Source of the DNA: Trichaptum fuscoviolaceum
Taxonomy: Eukaryota > Basidiomycota > Agaricomycetes > Hymenochaetales > Trichaptaceae
Length of the DNA stretch: 64,000 bases
NCBI GenBank assembly: GCA_910574455.1
Contig: CAJSYZ010000009.1
Span: 2,311,040-2,375,039, forward strand
Reading direction: 5' to 3'
The notes below the pieces were generated by a model. It worked only from the letters and a program-made list of their open reading frames with translations. It was not told the DNA's origin and made no database searches. This document shows, piece by piece, positions 22,445 to 34,805 of this stretch (positions are counted from its first letter, which is position 1; each line of letters begins with the position of its first letter). Both the position numbers and the translations under genes were made by a program.

Positions 22445-24963
22445 CTTGACGCAAGTCTTGACCGGCAGGTGTGCGCGAGGCGGAGGTGTGTGTCGCGGGC
22501 GCTTCGCGGAGAAGGAGAGAGGTGAAGAGCTGGCGGTGCAATGGTCGATGTGCGACCATGATATTTGAAGGCAAAACTGAGTTGTACGGGTAGGAGTGCA
22601 TTGGCCATATTCAGTACAAACGATGGACTCGAAAAAGGTCAAGGTCGTCGAACACAAGCCAATCCCTGTGCCACGGGAAGCACCGTGAGCAGGTCCAAAA
22701 TACTACACCTGCGCTTTCCTGTTTGGGCTGAAACGATCGACCAAATCAAGCATAAACGGGATAGAGCAGAAGGCACAATTTTCGGCGGTGAGAGCGCCGG
22801 AAGCAAACACGTGTAGAACAACTGCTAATTCCAGCCATCGACTATGCACTCCGGTCCCTAAGCCGGTTAGCACTATGGAAGTAATGAACTCGACGTCGAG
22901 CGCAATTCAATACGTATGCACCTCGATAAGAACTCTATTTCATGACCCTCTCTCTACCCACGCATACCTAGTCTCCTAAGCAGATAGCGACATTCTCCAA
23001 GGACTGGCGAAAGCTGATTTTTCCGTTGTTGAATAAATGGAGAATGGTTCTACGAAAGGCAGAGTAACAAGAAATTAGTTAACACAGGACGGATACCTTG
23101 ATTTTCCTTGCTCTCCCAAGCATCCCGTGTCTTCCAACCTTGTACACATTGATGAGCAGGGTGAACAAATTTGGTCCGGGATCGGCCTCCGCCACCAGCA
23201 TTTGACCAACCGGAGATGCGAGCCAGGTCTTCCAGCAAAGCCTTCCCGAATGGGCCTCGTGTTGAAAAAACAAAGTCGCCAGGGCCGCATATCCCATATA
23301 CGGCCCCTCGTTTGATGGTAAACAGGAGACACACGAGGGTCACAGGACAAAGTTTCCCCCAGAGCAAAGTCCCTCCGCGTACGCATATCCAAAAGACAGG
23401 AATCTCACGGAAGGGCCCATGCGAAAGATATTCGGGATGGAGTTGTGTATCCAGCGCGATGACAAGCCATACCTCATGCGATATCCGGCGGCGTTGTGCC
23501 GAGTATCCTACAGACCGTATGATAACATACTGGACCTGTTTCATAGCACTCCTCTTTGCAGATTCTTGAGATAGTAGTCCCTATAAAAGAACAAATACAA
23601 TCCGAATGAGATGGTTGTTTGTAAAGATCATAGTAAACTTACAAATTGTATATTACTGAGTGCAAGCCGTCCATTTCGACAATCAAAGGAGAGGCGAACA
23701 AGGTAGTCAAGCAGAAGAGTACCGCGGGTAGCCGTCAGACATAGCAGAGCCATAGTGTAGTGATATAAGTTGCGTCAAGAGAGACACAGTAAGTATATGG
23801 TGACCAGGCCTTGAGCCCAGCCCTATATCTACGGATAGCCTCCTATGATGGAGACGATGGTTGTCGGAGATACTGATTGAAACCTCACTAGTGTTAAGAT
23901 GGCGCAACGCTTGTATCAGCTGAATAGCTGATGGCGAGCATCCGTCTAAATACTGAGTTAATTCCTTGTCACTATTACATTTGCTCGACGACGCACCTTG
24001 TCGTAGAGACCTTAGTGACATCTCCCTCTCCGCGTCCTTCGAGGAACAGGCAAATAGCAAAGATTCAGTAGGTACGCGAAAGCAGGGCGACAAGTACAAA
24101 CGTCAGTATAAGATATGAGGCGCACAGCAGGAGCTATATTGACTGAAGGACGTCCTACACCGCATATCGACTAGGATGGGTTTGCAGTGTGTTGAGAGTT
24201 GAAGTACATAGCAAGCATTCTATTCTGGAAGAGCTGTTGCCTGGCTTGATACAACTGACCACAATCGAAAGGCCGGAATGGAGGTTTGCCATTTAGAATC
24301 TTTCATCTTGCAGGACGTTGCACGCATGGACATGCCAGAATCCGAAGCTTCATGGCAAGTTGTTTGGCTTTGTTCGCCGGCAGCCTGAGGATACTTACTA
24401 TCCGCGGCGACTCGGAGTCATTGGGCGGAGCTTAAAGTCAGGTTGGTGGGTTGGACAATCGTTTCACTTCACCTGACAAAGTCATGAATTGCTCTCCCAC
24501 TTAAACTCACTATAATTTGTGTCTACAGTGTGCACTTCCTTCTACGATATCATATGAACTACAAAAATACCTTTCATTGGTTATCCTACAGTCAAAAGTA
24601 CATCGAAAATTTGATTTGATTACATTGTAGTGGGCTGCTATCAATGTTTGACTAAATTGTACAGTTAGGAGATCGCTTCGCGCTAGTGCAAGTATTCGCA
24701 GAATTGAAAAGGAGTGTGTAGGTATGAAGGGGTAAAAATGATACATCAATGAGCCCAACACAGAATTACACCAGTCCAGCGGTGTCAATAATTGTTAAAA
24801 GAAAGGAATGGTAAATGGACCATGGGTATACAGTTGGAGTCTACAAATGTGGAGTCAGATAAGATAAGCCTAGATGTACGAATCGTACTCACAGTGTGCG
24901 TGTTTAAAACATATATACAAGTAGAACAAACGACGAAGCTGGACGAGTGTCGTTCGTGCGAGC
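22445..24963. other. R3-P2 intergenic, one unproven ORF
   Basis: No gene I can support. An ATG-started minus-strand frame at 23544-23050 (164 codons) has one hydrophobic stretch (GKLCPVTLVCLLFTIKRGAV), but an overlapping plus-strand frame is just as open and neither matches a known family. This could be a relic of a gene lost from the mating locus. No LPWH, WCDI or CaaX signature was found. Confidence 0.3.
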
Positions 24964-25125
24964 TCATGCGATCACACAGAAGCTGGAGAAGGAGCCGTAG
25001 CTCCGTTCCTCGTCCACAAGAAGGGCGGTAATGTCCGCACAGTCGGTATCTTGCGATACCGTTAAGGGCTGGTATGCGTCTGGCTCAGGTATTGCAAGTT
25101 CGAAGAGTGGGGTGAAGTCGTCCAT
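24964..25125 (-). CDS. P2: lipopeptide mating pheromone precursor
   Basis: A 53-residue precursor. It starts MDDFTPLFELAIPEPDAY and ends LLVDEERSYGSFSSFCVIA. CVIA is a farnesylation-type CaaX box. DEER, 14 residues from the end, is the classical E-R processing site of mushroom pheromones, predicting a mature peptide RSYGSFSSFC with a farnesyl-cysteine methyl ester (10-11 residues). No intron. A TATA-like TTTTATA (minus-strand TATAAAA) lies ~105 bp upstream. The coding sequence is masked by a longer plus-strand frame and is below usual gene-caller length limits. It lies between R3 and R4, transcribed away from R4. Confidence 0.95.
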   Translation of the reverse strand: MDDFTPLFELAIPEPDAYQPLTVSQDTDCADITALLVDEERSYGSFSSFCVIA

Positions 25126-25785
25126 CGCTGTGAGCGAGCGATGAAACGTGAGTGTGTGTGCGCAGTGTGAGAGGAAGGAGTGGAACTTTGTGATTACTGA
25201 GGAAGCACTTAGACCAACCGTAGCATCGTTTTATAGCATTTTATCATCAATAGCCACAGATGGCCATTGTTCAAATTTGAAACTCCGCTTGCAAATATTT
25301 CATATTGTTTCAAGATAAGCCAAATAACAACAAACAACCAGGCGAGTTAGATTATTCCTCTTGAGTTGCTTGAGCTTCCCCTTTTCTTGCAGGTATGATC
25401 CGGGGAGAGCTCAGCTGAGTCTTTAAATGAATTCTCTGCAAGATATTTAATATCTACTAGAATGTAGAATGTGATGATACGAGCCACAACCAGGACAGCT
25501 TACTAATTTGATTAGTACCCCAAAAATGGCAATGCGAGACAATGAGCTTCTGAAAATGGAAGTTACACATTGCCGGGCCTAAGGAACAATGGATAGGGTT
25601 GACGCGATGTTGGCACTTTTGTCACGTCCCTCCATTATGCGCACAAATATTGCTTTCATTATGTGCGCACCTTTACCCAGCGAGTTCTTTCAAAAGGCGC
25701 AGGACTCGTTCACAGTATCCAATCCCCCTGATCTCTAACTACGAGACTTATACCTCTCGTTCGAGCTACCTGGTTCTGCAACGCC
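25126..25785. other. divergent promoter region P2/R4
   Basis: 660 bp between P2 (-) and R4 (+). It contains a P2 TATA-like box at 25229-25235. No other feature was recognised. Confidence 0.45.
25229..25235 (-). promoter_or_regulatory. TATA-like box of P2
   Basis: TATAAAA on the minus strand, 104-110 bp upstream of the P2 ATG. This spacing suits a short 5' UTR. Position only; no functional evidence. Confidence 0.4.
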
Positions 25786-27256
25786 ATGTTAATCACATCG
25801 GACCCCACCTATCCTCTCTTTCCTGTATTATCTTTTACAGGTTTCGTTCTTGCCCTCGTCCCTCTTCCGTGGCACTTTCAAGCTTGGAATGCTGGGACAT
25901 GCCTTTACATGATATGGGTAGCGATAGGGTGCTTGAATCTCTTCATTAACTCAATCGTTTGGCATGGAAATGCGCTCAATCCTGCACCTGTGTGGTGCGA
26001 TATATGTGAGTTTGCCGTCAGAGATCGTTGGACAATCACTGATCCCGTTATCATAGCATCACGTATCATCGTCGCTACATCGGTAGCTATACCTGCCGCA
26101 TCTTTGTGCATCAATCGCCGCCTATACAAAATTGCTACGATGAAAGTTGCCAGTATCTCACGTGCACAGGTTAGTAAAGTATTTTCAAGGAGGAAAGTAC
26201 GACTAACGGTTCTCTGACCTTCAGAAAAGACGTGCTGTTATCGAGGATCTCGCGATAGGACTCGGTATCCCGCTTGTCCAGCTACCGCTCCGTACGTCGG
26301 TAAATTTATTCATCTAACCTATCCCTAAATATCTCGTGAATGCAGAATACATTGTCTCTGGTCATCGATTTAATATCTTTGGAGACATTGGGTGCTATCC
26401 TGTGACTATCAATGTTTGGCTGACGTACTTGCTGGTCGCCGCATGGCCAATCGCTATAGGACTCATTTCCGCAGTGTATTGTCGTGAGTGCCATATTGCT
26501 TTCCATGAACTCACAACTAATGTCAAAGCAAATAGTTCTCAGTCTTCGGTCTTTCTTCAAACGGAATGCGCAATTCAACGAGCTCTTAACAAAGAATTCT
26601 GCTCTTACAAAGAACAGATATCTGCGTCTTATGGCACTGGCTACGACAGAGTTGATTTGCACGACTCCTTTCGCCTCATATTCTATCTACCTGAATCTCA
26701 CAGCACAGCCTCTGACTCCGTACCGGGGATGGGCTGACTTGCATTTCAACTACTCACGGGTTGACCAAATTCCTGCCGTACTTTGGCGGACAAGTCATCA
26801 GACGTTAATTTCCCTGGAACTTAGTCGTTGGCTAGTTGTCGCCTGCGCATTCGTTTTCTTCCTCTACTTTGGCTTTGCGGATGAGGCACGAAGAAACTAC
26901 GTCCGCGTATTCACTGTGCTCTGCACGAAGATCGGCATCAGGTCGAAGAAACCGGCTATGCCTTTCATAAGGTACTGAGCCCTGCTTTCCTAATTGTAGA
27001 TCATTTTGAATAACATTCCTTTTTCAGGCAAACATCATCAAAGCCTCGCAAGTTCGATCCTTTGGCTTCGAGTGGATCCTTACCGGTCTTCGTCTCTCGT
27101 CCGACGTTGGCCATCGCATCGCGCGACTCGTTCGCATTCTCAGAAGCGAACTCCTCAACGAAGACTGACATGCCTTCATCACCCTTTGACTCAACAATGG
27201 ACATATCTTCTAGAGAGAAGCTATCCTATTCATTGAATGTCGTACACGCGATTTAA
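25786..27256 (+). CDS. STE3: R4: STE3-type pheromone receptor
   Basis: STE3 family GPCR. ATG at 25786: MLITSDPTYPLFPVLSFTGF, then VPLPWHFQAWNAGTCLYMIW. The intron after VWCDI restores ISSRIIVATSVAIPAASLCI and then NRRLYKIATM. Further exons give YIVSGHRFNIFGDIGCYPVT, LTKNRYLRLMALATTELI, VDQIPAVLWRTS, and TM7 with YFGFADEARRNYVRVF. The intron at the end of TM5 is shared with R2. The tail is short (~90 residues), Ser/Thr-rich, ending SLNVVHAI. It is the closest receptor to P2 (660 bp) and marks the right edge of the receptor cluster; the next gene is the SHPRH-type ligase. Confidence 0.95.
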
Positions 27257-27751
27257 CCTTCGAGATATTTTTTGCCTTTTTCTTCGTCTTATACCTCACC
27301 CCCCACATTTCATACCTTAACGACACGTTAATGGGTTATGATGATAATGTTTCTGACACTCATTTATACACTCATTTGTATCTCAATCATGACCAGCACG
27401 CTCTCTTATATTCTGCGCAGGATGCATAATATTTTCTGTCTATCTTTCTTTGTTCGTTGTTGACTTATTTATTTGCTGTTACTATTAGTATGTAATTTTA
27501 GACGACATGAAATTAATGTATTCTTATCTCCATCAACAGTACTTCTCCGCAAGCCTTATTCAAAAAGTAGCCTTGCCTGGTTACGAGGCTAATTGCTACC
27601 CCTGCCACTGGCAGACATACCTAAGACTTGAAGCATCTGAGTCGCGACTCGGGACCGAAATGGTGTGGTCAACTCACGTGGGATCTAATCTACAAAACAC
27701 GTCCGTGACCGGACGCGTCTACCTCCCTCTCATCTTCTATCTCTGTCGAGA
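27257..27751. other. R4 3' flank and SHPRH promoter
   Basis: T-rich 3' UTR-like sequence, then mixed promoter-like sequence. Nothing else recognised. Confidence 0.45.
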
Positions 27752-30700
27752 ATGCGAGAAAGCACGTCCACGCATACATTCGCGGTATCTTTAAGGCGAA
27801 ACGCGAATACTGGATATCTCCTACCCAGCAGCGCGGATGTCGATTTCGTACGCCTAGCGGAGCACTTGTCAAATGTATCCGTAGAGCTCGAATCCGACGC
27901 AGAGCCTCCAGTTGCTCAAGTCAAATCGAAGAAGAGGCCCAAGGGTAAAGGGAAAGGGAAACTGGTGCCTGAAAAGCAGCAAAGATCTGCAAAACGGCTG
28001 AAGCTAGACGATGACCTCAACACAGATGAGCTCCAATATACACAGGTGCAAGTACTCAAGCACATTTATGAGATAGACTTTCATGTTGAAGGTCAAGCCG
28101 ATCCTGCGACTGAGGATGAACAGCACCTATCAAGTGAACGAGACATCATCTATTCGTTGATACTGAAACACGACGAACGAGGAGATGGAGCTGTCGAAAT
28201 CAAAACATTGTTTCCTCATGCTTATGGAGGCAGCGTTCAGCTCTGCACTTCCGATCCCTTGGCTCAACGGTCAAAGAATCCCCTTCCATTCACAAGTTTT
28301 CTTAAACTTCCGAGTTTCATCGATGAAGACGTAAAGGATTCTGATTTTGACTTTCATTCACGGACGTATAGAGATATACTGGCAGCCGCTTACATTATGC
28401 AACAGAACAAGAGAGCGAGGGTCCTCAGTCATATGGAAATTATCTTCACTTCGCCATTGGCAGAAGAGACTATCGAGCGCAAGATTCCTTTCAAGTTTCG
28501 TGTGGAAATAAGTGTTTCACTGACAACGCCGACGGTTTTCGAGCCTCTATATCCCGTGAAGAAGAAAGCAGTGGAAGTTGAAGAAGCTCAACGTCGTGTC
28601 CTGACATACGTCTTTGGTCCCGGACTACCTCAACCAGAAGATTACCCAAAGAGCACAAACGTACCATTCCTTTTATCGTGCCTGAAAGCTGCACCAGGCC
28701 TCGCGTCTTCAAAGGCTCTGGAAACTGCCCAACCTACGGACCTGCGCGCTAAGCTTCTCCCCTTCCAGAAACGCGGCGTCGCATGGTTGCTCAAAAGGGA
28801 GGGAAAAAAGATCGACGCGGACGGCAGGCTTATTGATTTGACAGACGATGCCAGTGAGGAGAGCGTCCCGCCATTCTGGGAAAAAGTTAGTCCAATCGAG
28901 GGCACAGAATGGTACCTAAACCGTATCACGGGGCGTATATCTGATAGTGTACCTCCATCTGAAGAGTTTTTGGGTGGTATTCTTGCGGACGAGCCAGGTT
29001 TAGGAAAGACATTGGAGTCTATCGCTCTGGTCCTATTAAATCCATCCGTTGACCGGGATCCGTCAATCAGTAAATGGGACCCTGTTGGAGTAATCGATGT
29101 GAAAGAAATCAAGGTATGCTTAAATGTATAATTATTCAACTGAACTTCTGACATACTATTATGTTTTATTTAAGACCACCCTGATCGTCACTCCGAACTC
29201 GCTTGCTCAGCAATGGGTGGACGAGCTAAAGACACATGCGCCTTCTTTGAAAGTCTTTATATACGAGGGCTGGACAAAGGTCCCTGTGCCAATCACTGAA
29301 CGAGAGGCAAGGGAAAATATCACTCGTCGGTTTGCGAAGTGGTATCAGCAAGTTCCACTTGGGGCTGATGATATAATAGACGAAGATGACATGGGGGAAA
29401 TAGCTCAAACGAATATTGGATCTAAACCCAAAATGACGTGGTGTGATTTTATAAATCAGTACGACGTGTGTATCACAACATACACTGCACTTCAGCAGGA
29501 CCTCGGAGTGGCCCGGCCACCTATACAACGGCCTCGAAGAGAAGTGGCAACCTACGAAACCATAGAAAGGGATCGCAGCCCTCTAGTCATGGTCGAGTGG
29601 CATAGAGTTATCATGGATGAAGTTCAGATGGTTGGAGGAGGAAAGACAGAGTAAGTACAATCACTCACTTTGCTCAACGGATAATCTAATCCTGACAATC
29701 GTCAACTTGAAGGGAAATGGTATCTCTCATTCCGCGTGTTTCCAGTTTCGCAGTCTCAGGAACTCCTGCACGTTCCACTGTCGACGATTTAATACATGTC
29801 CTGAAGTAGGTGTCCGATCTATGAAAGTACATTCGCTCATACCCTTAATTTCTTAATTCAGCTTCTTACGCGTTGGCCCTGTCATTAACTACCTCAAGGT
29901 CTGGTCACGACTTCAAAAGCCTGGGTATGCGGGATATTTCAAAGAACTCTTCGAGCATATCGCAATTAGGTGTGACTCGCAACCCATCTCATAACTGAAG
30001 ATTGCTCACATGTTATTAAGAACTGTCAAATCTAAAGTTCAGGACGAGCTAACGATCCCTAAACAAGAGCGCTTTGTTGTACCGGTCGAGCTGGGTCGCG
30101 TCGAACGACACGTATGCCCTTCAGATATGCACATGAAGACTGCTAGGTACTGACATAACTCGTAGATCTACGAACAGAACCTTGAGCAGGCTCTGAATGC
30201 TCTGGGCCTTGATGAACGAGGCATTGCGGCTTCCTCGGGTTGGCAAATTGATGTTACCCTTCTTCGCACATGGATGAGAAAGCTGCGAGGCATTTGTACG
30301 CATCCTCAAGTCGGACAACTGTCAAGGCAAAACGACAAATTAGCTAAGGCAGGCGCGGCTCTGAAGAGCATCGCCGAGGTGCTAGAGGTGAGAACAATAA
30401 TATGGCACTTGTACTGAGACCGGACTCATCCGTCACAGAATATGAAAGATCAGAACTGGCGCTCGCTGATGGATGAGAAGAAATCGAAGGTAAAGTCGAT
30501 ATACAGTTTGGACTACATGTACTAAATAGAATGAACTTCTAGGCTCAAGCATACATCAAGAAAGCTCGGCTCGTCCAGCACAATGATTCAAATGAACGGA
30601 GGTATCACGAAGCGCTTGATATTCTTCTACAGGCTAGAACGTACATGGAGGCCATTCTCGCAGAGATTAGGGACGCCATTGTCGAGCATAATGAAAAGGG

Positions 30701-33700
30701 AGAGATCTTGAAACGGGAAGCGGCCGCACGTCGAGCATCCGGAAAGCAAATAGACATCGCGGGTCCGTCAAAAGGCAAGGGCAAGGAGAAGCAAAGGGAC
30801 GGAAGTCTGGCCTTAACAGAAGACTCCGTGGATGATGATTTGCCGAAGAATCCGGCTGGAGAAGAACATAGACATAAGAAGAGTGCTCTGGCTGCCAGGT
30901 TGAGGGAGAACAACATCGTCATGCATCATATCCACTTCTTGCTGGGAGATGTCTACCATGCCCTTGGAGAAACTCACGAGCATGAAGAAAATGAGGCCTA
31001 TGCGGCGGCACAAGAAATTCGAAGAAAGCTCTTGAAAAGTATGCTTCTCGAGTTTCCATGTCATATGACGTTACTAATCTGGAACTATAGCCACTGAAGA
31101 AACGGCAGTTGATTCCATCGCGTCGCTGAAGTTATCTGCTTCAAAAAATGCGGTAAGCGAGAAAGACGTGACGATTGGTCTCTTCGGCAAAGGCGGAATC
31201 AAAAGTGATTATCTTGTAAGTATGATCTCGCTCATAGAATTGGGCAGATTTTATATAACCATTGTTAGCTTCGGGAAGCAGATGAAATAAGCACGATACT
31301 CAACAATCAGTCTGCCCTGTTGTTTGAATGGAGGGGGCGCGTTCTCAAACTACTGACCGAAAGCCTTTCTGTCAACGAAGATCAGGATGCGGATGGTCAG
31401 GAATACGCACGAACACTTGACACTCAAGGAGAGGCAGAGGCGCTGTTGCAGGTTAGAGTAGAAAGCAACGTAACAGACACGCCGCTCATCATATTATTGT
31501 AGGCATACTCAGCACTTCTGGCAGATCGAAGAGAAGTCCTTATTGCTGAGCGAACTGCTCTAGCTGCGCACGATGTCCGCGAGAGGAAGATACGGCATAC
31601 CGCTGCAGCAATAAAGGCGGCAGCTGCCTTGGATAAGACAGGGGCCCTACAGGATGACGAGTTGCAGCCTGAGCATGAAGTCATGCAGAAGGATTTCGCA
31701 CAGGCTCGAAAGGATATCAAGCAAGGATATGAAGGCAGAGCCATGCGGTCTATTGTTGTGGACTTGGCAGGCGTCTGTGGCAGCATTCCCAACGACAAAG
31801 ACCCGGAGAAAGTGATTGCGAAAAATTGGGCAACCAAACTGCGCTCCCTGATAAAGGAGCAGCTTACTTTCCACGACAAACTAGAGGCTGACCTTACTCA
31901 GTTCCGGAAGGCATTCAATGATCGTGTATCGTGCGTAATCCATCCATAACATATGGTGTCCAGTGCTGATATACTATGTGTGAAATAGTTACTTCCGACA
32001 ACTGCAAGAACTCTCCGATACTGTCGCAGAAGTTGATTGGGAAGGTTCTCTGAAAGACGCCATCCAGAGGGCCGATGCTTCAGCTGTAGAAGCAGATGCT
32101 GCAATAGATAAGCATCGAGCGAGGCAACGCTACTTAAACAATCTCGTAGACCAGGATGAAGACGAAGAAGATGATAACACTTGCATCCTTTGCAAAGTAA
32201 GTGTCGAATTCCTTGGGTGACTTTTATTCAATGTTTTTTAGAGCGAATTTTCAAGAGGGTTTATCACGCAATGGTAAGTTGACTAGTTGAGAAGAGTAGA
32301 ATCTAATCATTAACTGTTTTTGCAGTGCACATGTGTTCTGTGAAGTGTGTACCAGTGCTTTCTCTGTTGTAATATTCTAACAGGGCTCTCAGAGCTGCTT
32401 CAAAGCGTGGCATGCGAGGAAAGAAGGCAAATCGTGCCCTGTTTGCAGGTATTTCAGCTTATAAATGCCCTCGATTGTTGTCTCGGCGCTCGCTAATTAT
32501 CGTAAAGGGTGATCATCGACACTGATCAGTTGCAACGTATCACCATGAAGGATAAGAAGGAGCCTCTTCCAGTGACGGTAGAACCTTCCGGGAAGCAGGC
32601 GATTCCAAAATCAAAGCGGGTTATCGAGTACAATACAATTGACAAGAACGTTTTCAATGAGATTCAAAAGGTTGAGACTATAGGGAGTTACGGAAGCAAG
32701 ATTGAGACGCTGGTTCGGCATCTATTGTACCTTCAAGAAGTCGACCCGGGTTGCAAGAGTATAGTCTTCTCTGCTTGGGCGGACTCTCTGTTCAGTACGT
32801 CTAGACCCAGGCTGCAAGTCGTTGGTGCTAACTGATCTTCGAAGTTCTCGAGCGTGCATTGACGAGCAACAGTATCGGTTGCCTCAGGATCGATCAGAGA
32901 AAGGGAAAACAGAACGCTTCTAAGACCTTCAAGGATGACCCCAAAATGCTCGTCTTGCTGCTTCATGGGTAAGCTCAAGTTCTTGATGACCTGGCCTTGA
33001 CTAACGCATCACATCAGAGAGCGGGAGAACGCAGGTTTGAACATCACAGTACGTCAATGATTCTCCCCCAGTATCTCGGAAGATATGATAACCCTACTTA
33101 TGCGTACAGTGTGCTTCCCGCGTGTTCCTCCTCGAGAGCGTTGTCCAGCATAGTTTTGAGATCCAGGGTACGTAACGATCTCGGTGGAAGTTGCACGATC
33201 ATTAAACCTAATCTATACCCCCAGCTATTGCACGTATTGATCGTATGGGGCAGACCCGACCTACAGAAGGTACGTTTCGTATCTCATCTTACGGATCTGC
33301 CGACGTCACTTACGCTAGTTAATCTTGATCTAGTGTACTGTTACTATGCCGAAAGTGCGCACGTTTATAGCGAAGCAGTCTCAGCTGTGACTAATTTCCC
33401 CGCAGATACGGTGGAGAGGGGTATCCTCGACCTCGCGGCTAAGCGTGGCCTGTCACTGTACACGAAGGACCACGCTGAAGGGACCTTAAAAGTTACATCG
33501 TTCGAGATGGACAAAAACGAGGGGATAGATGGACCGGCTGCGCGTAACAGCAAAAAGCAGAAGGGTGACTTCATCGGAAAGTGAGTGGAGGTCCATTCTT
33601 GACTTATTTTCACCGCTCACTGTCTGTAGAGTGGACGATATGCTCGAAATCCTTTTTCCTTGGATGTTCGAGACAGAGATTGAGTATCTTTTCCCGGACG

Positions 33701-33783
33701 ATGAGGACGTGAATGGAAGCTTGATGGACTTGGATGACGTGGATAGCGGTGATGAAGGCGATTTCATAGATGAAGATGGATAG
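27752..33783 (+). CDS. SHPRH: SHPRH-type SNF2 helicase / RING E3 ubiquitin ligase
   Basis: Large nuclear SNF2 ATPase with a RING inserted in the ATPase, like human SHPRH and yeast Irc20; SHPRH polyubiquitinates PCNA in DNA-damage tolerance. Exon 1 (27752-29115) has a basic KRPKGKGKGKLVPEKQQ segment and motif I LADEPGLGKTLESIALVLL at ~residue 411. Next come TTLIVTPNSLAQQWVDELK and motif II DEVQMV in place of DEAH, as in SHPRH (DEAQ). A long helical insert follows. The RING is at ~32190-32450: CILCKSEFSRGFITQCAHVF then C-E-S-C, ending SCPVCR. That pattern needs the second of two nearby AG acceptors (...CTCAG|AGCTGC, ~32398); the first would add three residues and spoil the Cys spacing. The C-lobe has SIVFSAWADSLF and motif VI QAIARIDRMGQTRPTEVY. 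About 15-20 introns; acidic C-terminus. Confidence 0.9.
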
Positions 33784-34805
33784 CCTCTTGCCGGGCCTTC
33801 TAGAACCTGATACTACCAGCACTGTATGACTTATTATTAGACTAACCTTTATCAATGTATTCGAATGCCCTGCATCTGACCGTGTTGTAGCGTAGAGTTC
33901 TTGGCGCAAATGTATAATAAAAATATAAAACTTACGCATTCTACCAGTCAGCCTACCGGATACCGGACGGAAATCAGCATCAATGCTCTCTCAATACCTT
34001 TCGGAATTTCACTCTTCATCTTCAGAGCATGCTATCCTTCGCTTCGGCATACGCTGAGTCTCTGGAATTCCAATTTGATATGTATTCAAGCCGGTACTGT
34101 TAGCTCCGGCCGGGCTACAGTGGTTACTGTCCGGAACGCCAAGTTAACTGGCTGCATCGTTTAGCTGATAGATTGAAAGTATATATCAGATAAAACACAC
34201 TCTTCGATCGTCGACTTACTCTGAAGATATGAAGCTTCCCAGCAAAAAGTTTCATTTTTAATTTTCCAGAGGTAGTACATCAAGAAATGATACTGACCAG
34301 CTTGCACCATCACTGGATCCTGACCCACCCACCTTATGGCAGATTGAAACATGAGAAGATAACAAATCTTACCGTTCTGTCAGTACCCGAGCTCCTGAAC
34401 TTGAATGTCAAGCACCTCAACTTGAATGCCTACCGGAGCTCGGCCGGCATCCCTCAGGCTGTCCTTTCTGATTTTGAAACCTTCCCGTTTAGGATTGTAT
34501 ACATATTAGCAACAGATGCTAAGGCGTTTAGCTTCACTTCATCACGCTCGGCTGTCTCTTCTTTTGTTTCTTTTCTCCACCACCGTGACCTCCCATCGCC
34601 GTCCTTGATATCGGCGAATAACTCTGGGATCAACTACGAGCGCCTTTGAGCCTGTCGAGTCACTTGGAAAGAAGACAGGAACGTGTTTGAGGAAGTGACA
34701 ACTACAGCCACTTGACCTTAAGGCAGCCTCGAGCCCCGGACGAAACGATTTCATATCCGATCCCATTTCGCCGTCCCTTCGATAACACCTCCTTTTCAGA
34801 CCACC
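33784..34805. other. intergenic, no gene seen
   Basis: Between SHPRH and the Tay1-like gene. Several short frames exist, none with a domain. The last ~150 bases are the probable promoter/5' UTR of the Myb gene. Confidence 0.4.

Noticed and set aside
23171..23569. 132-codon plus-strand frame between R3 and P2
   Set aside because: It starts at TTG, has no domain and competes with an equally open minus-strand frame; not supported as a gene.
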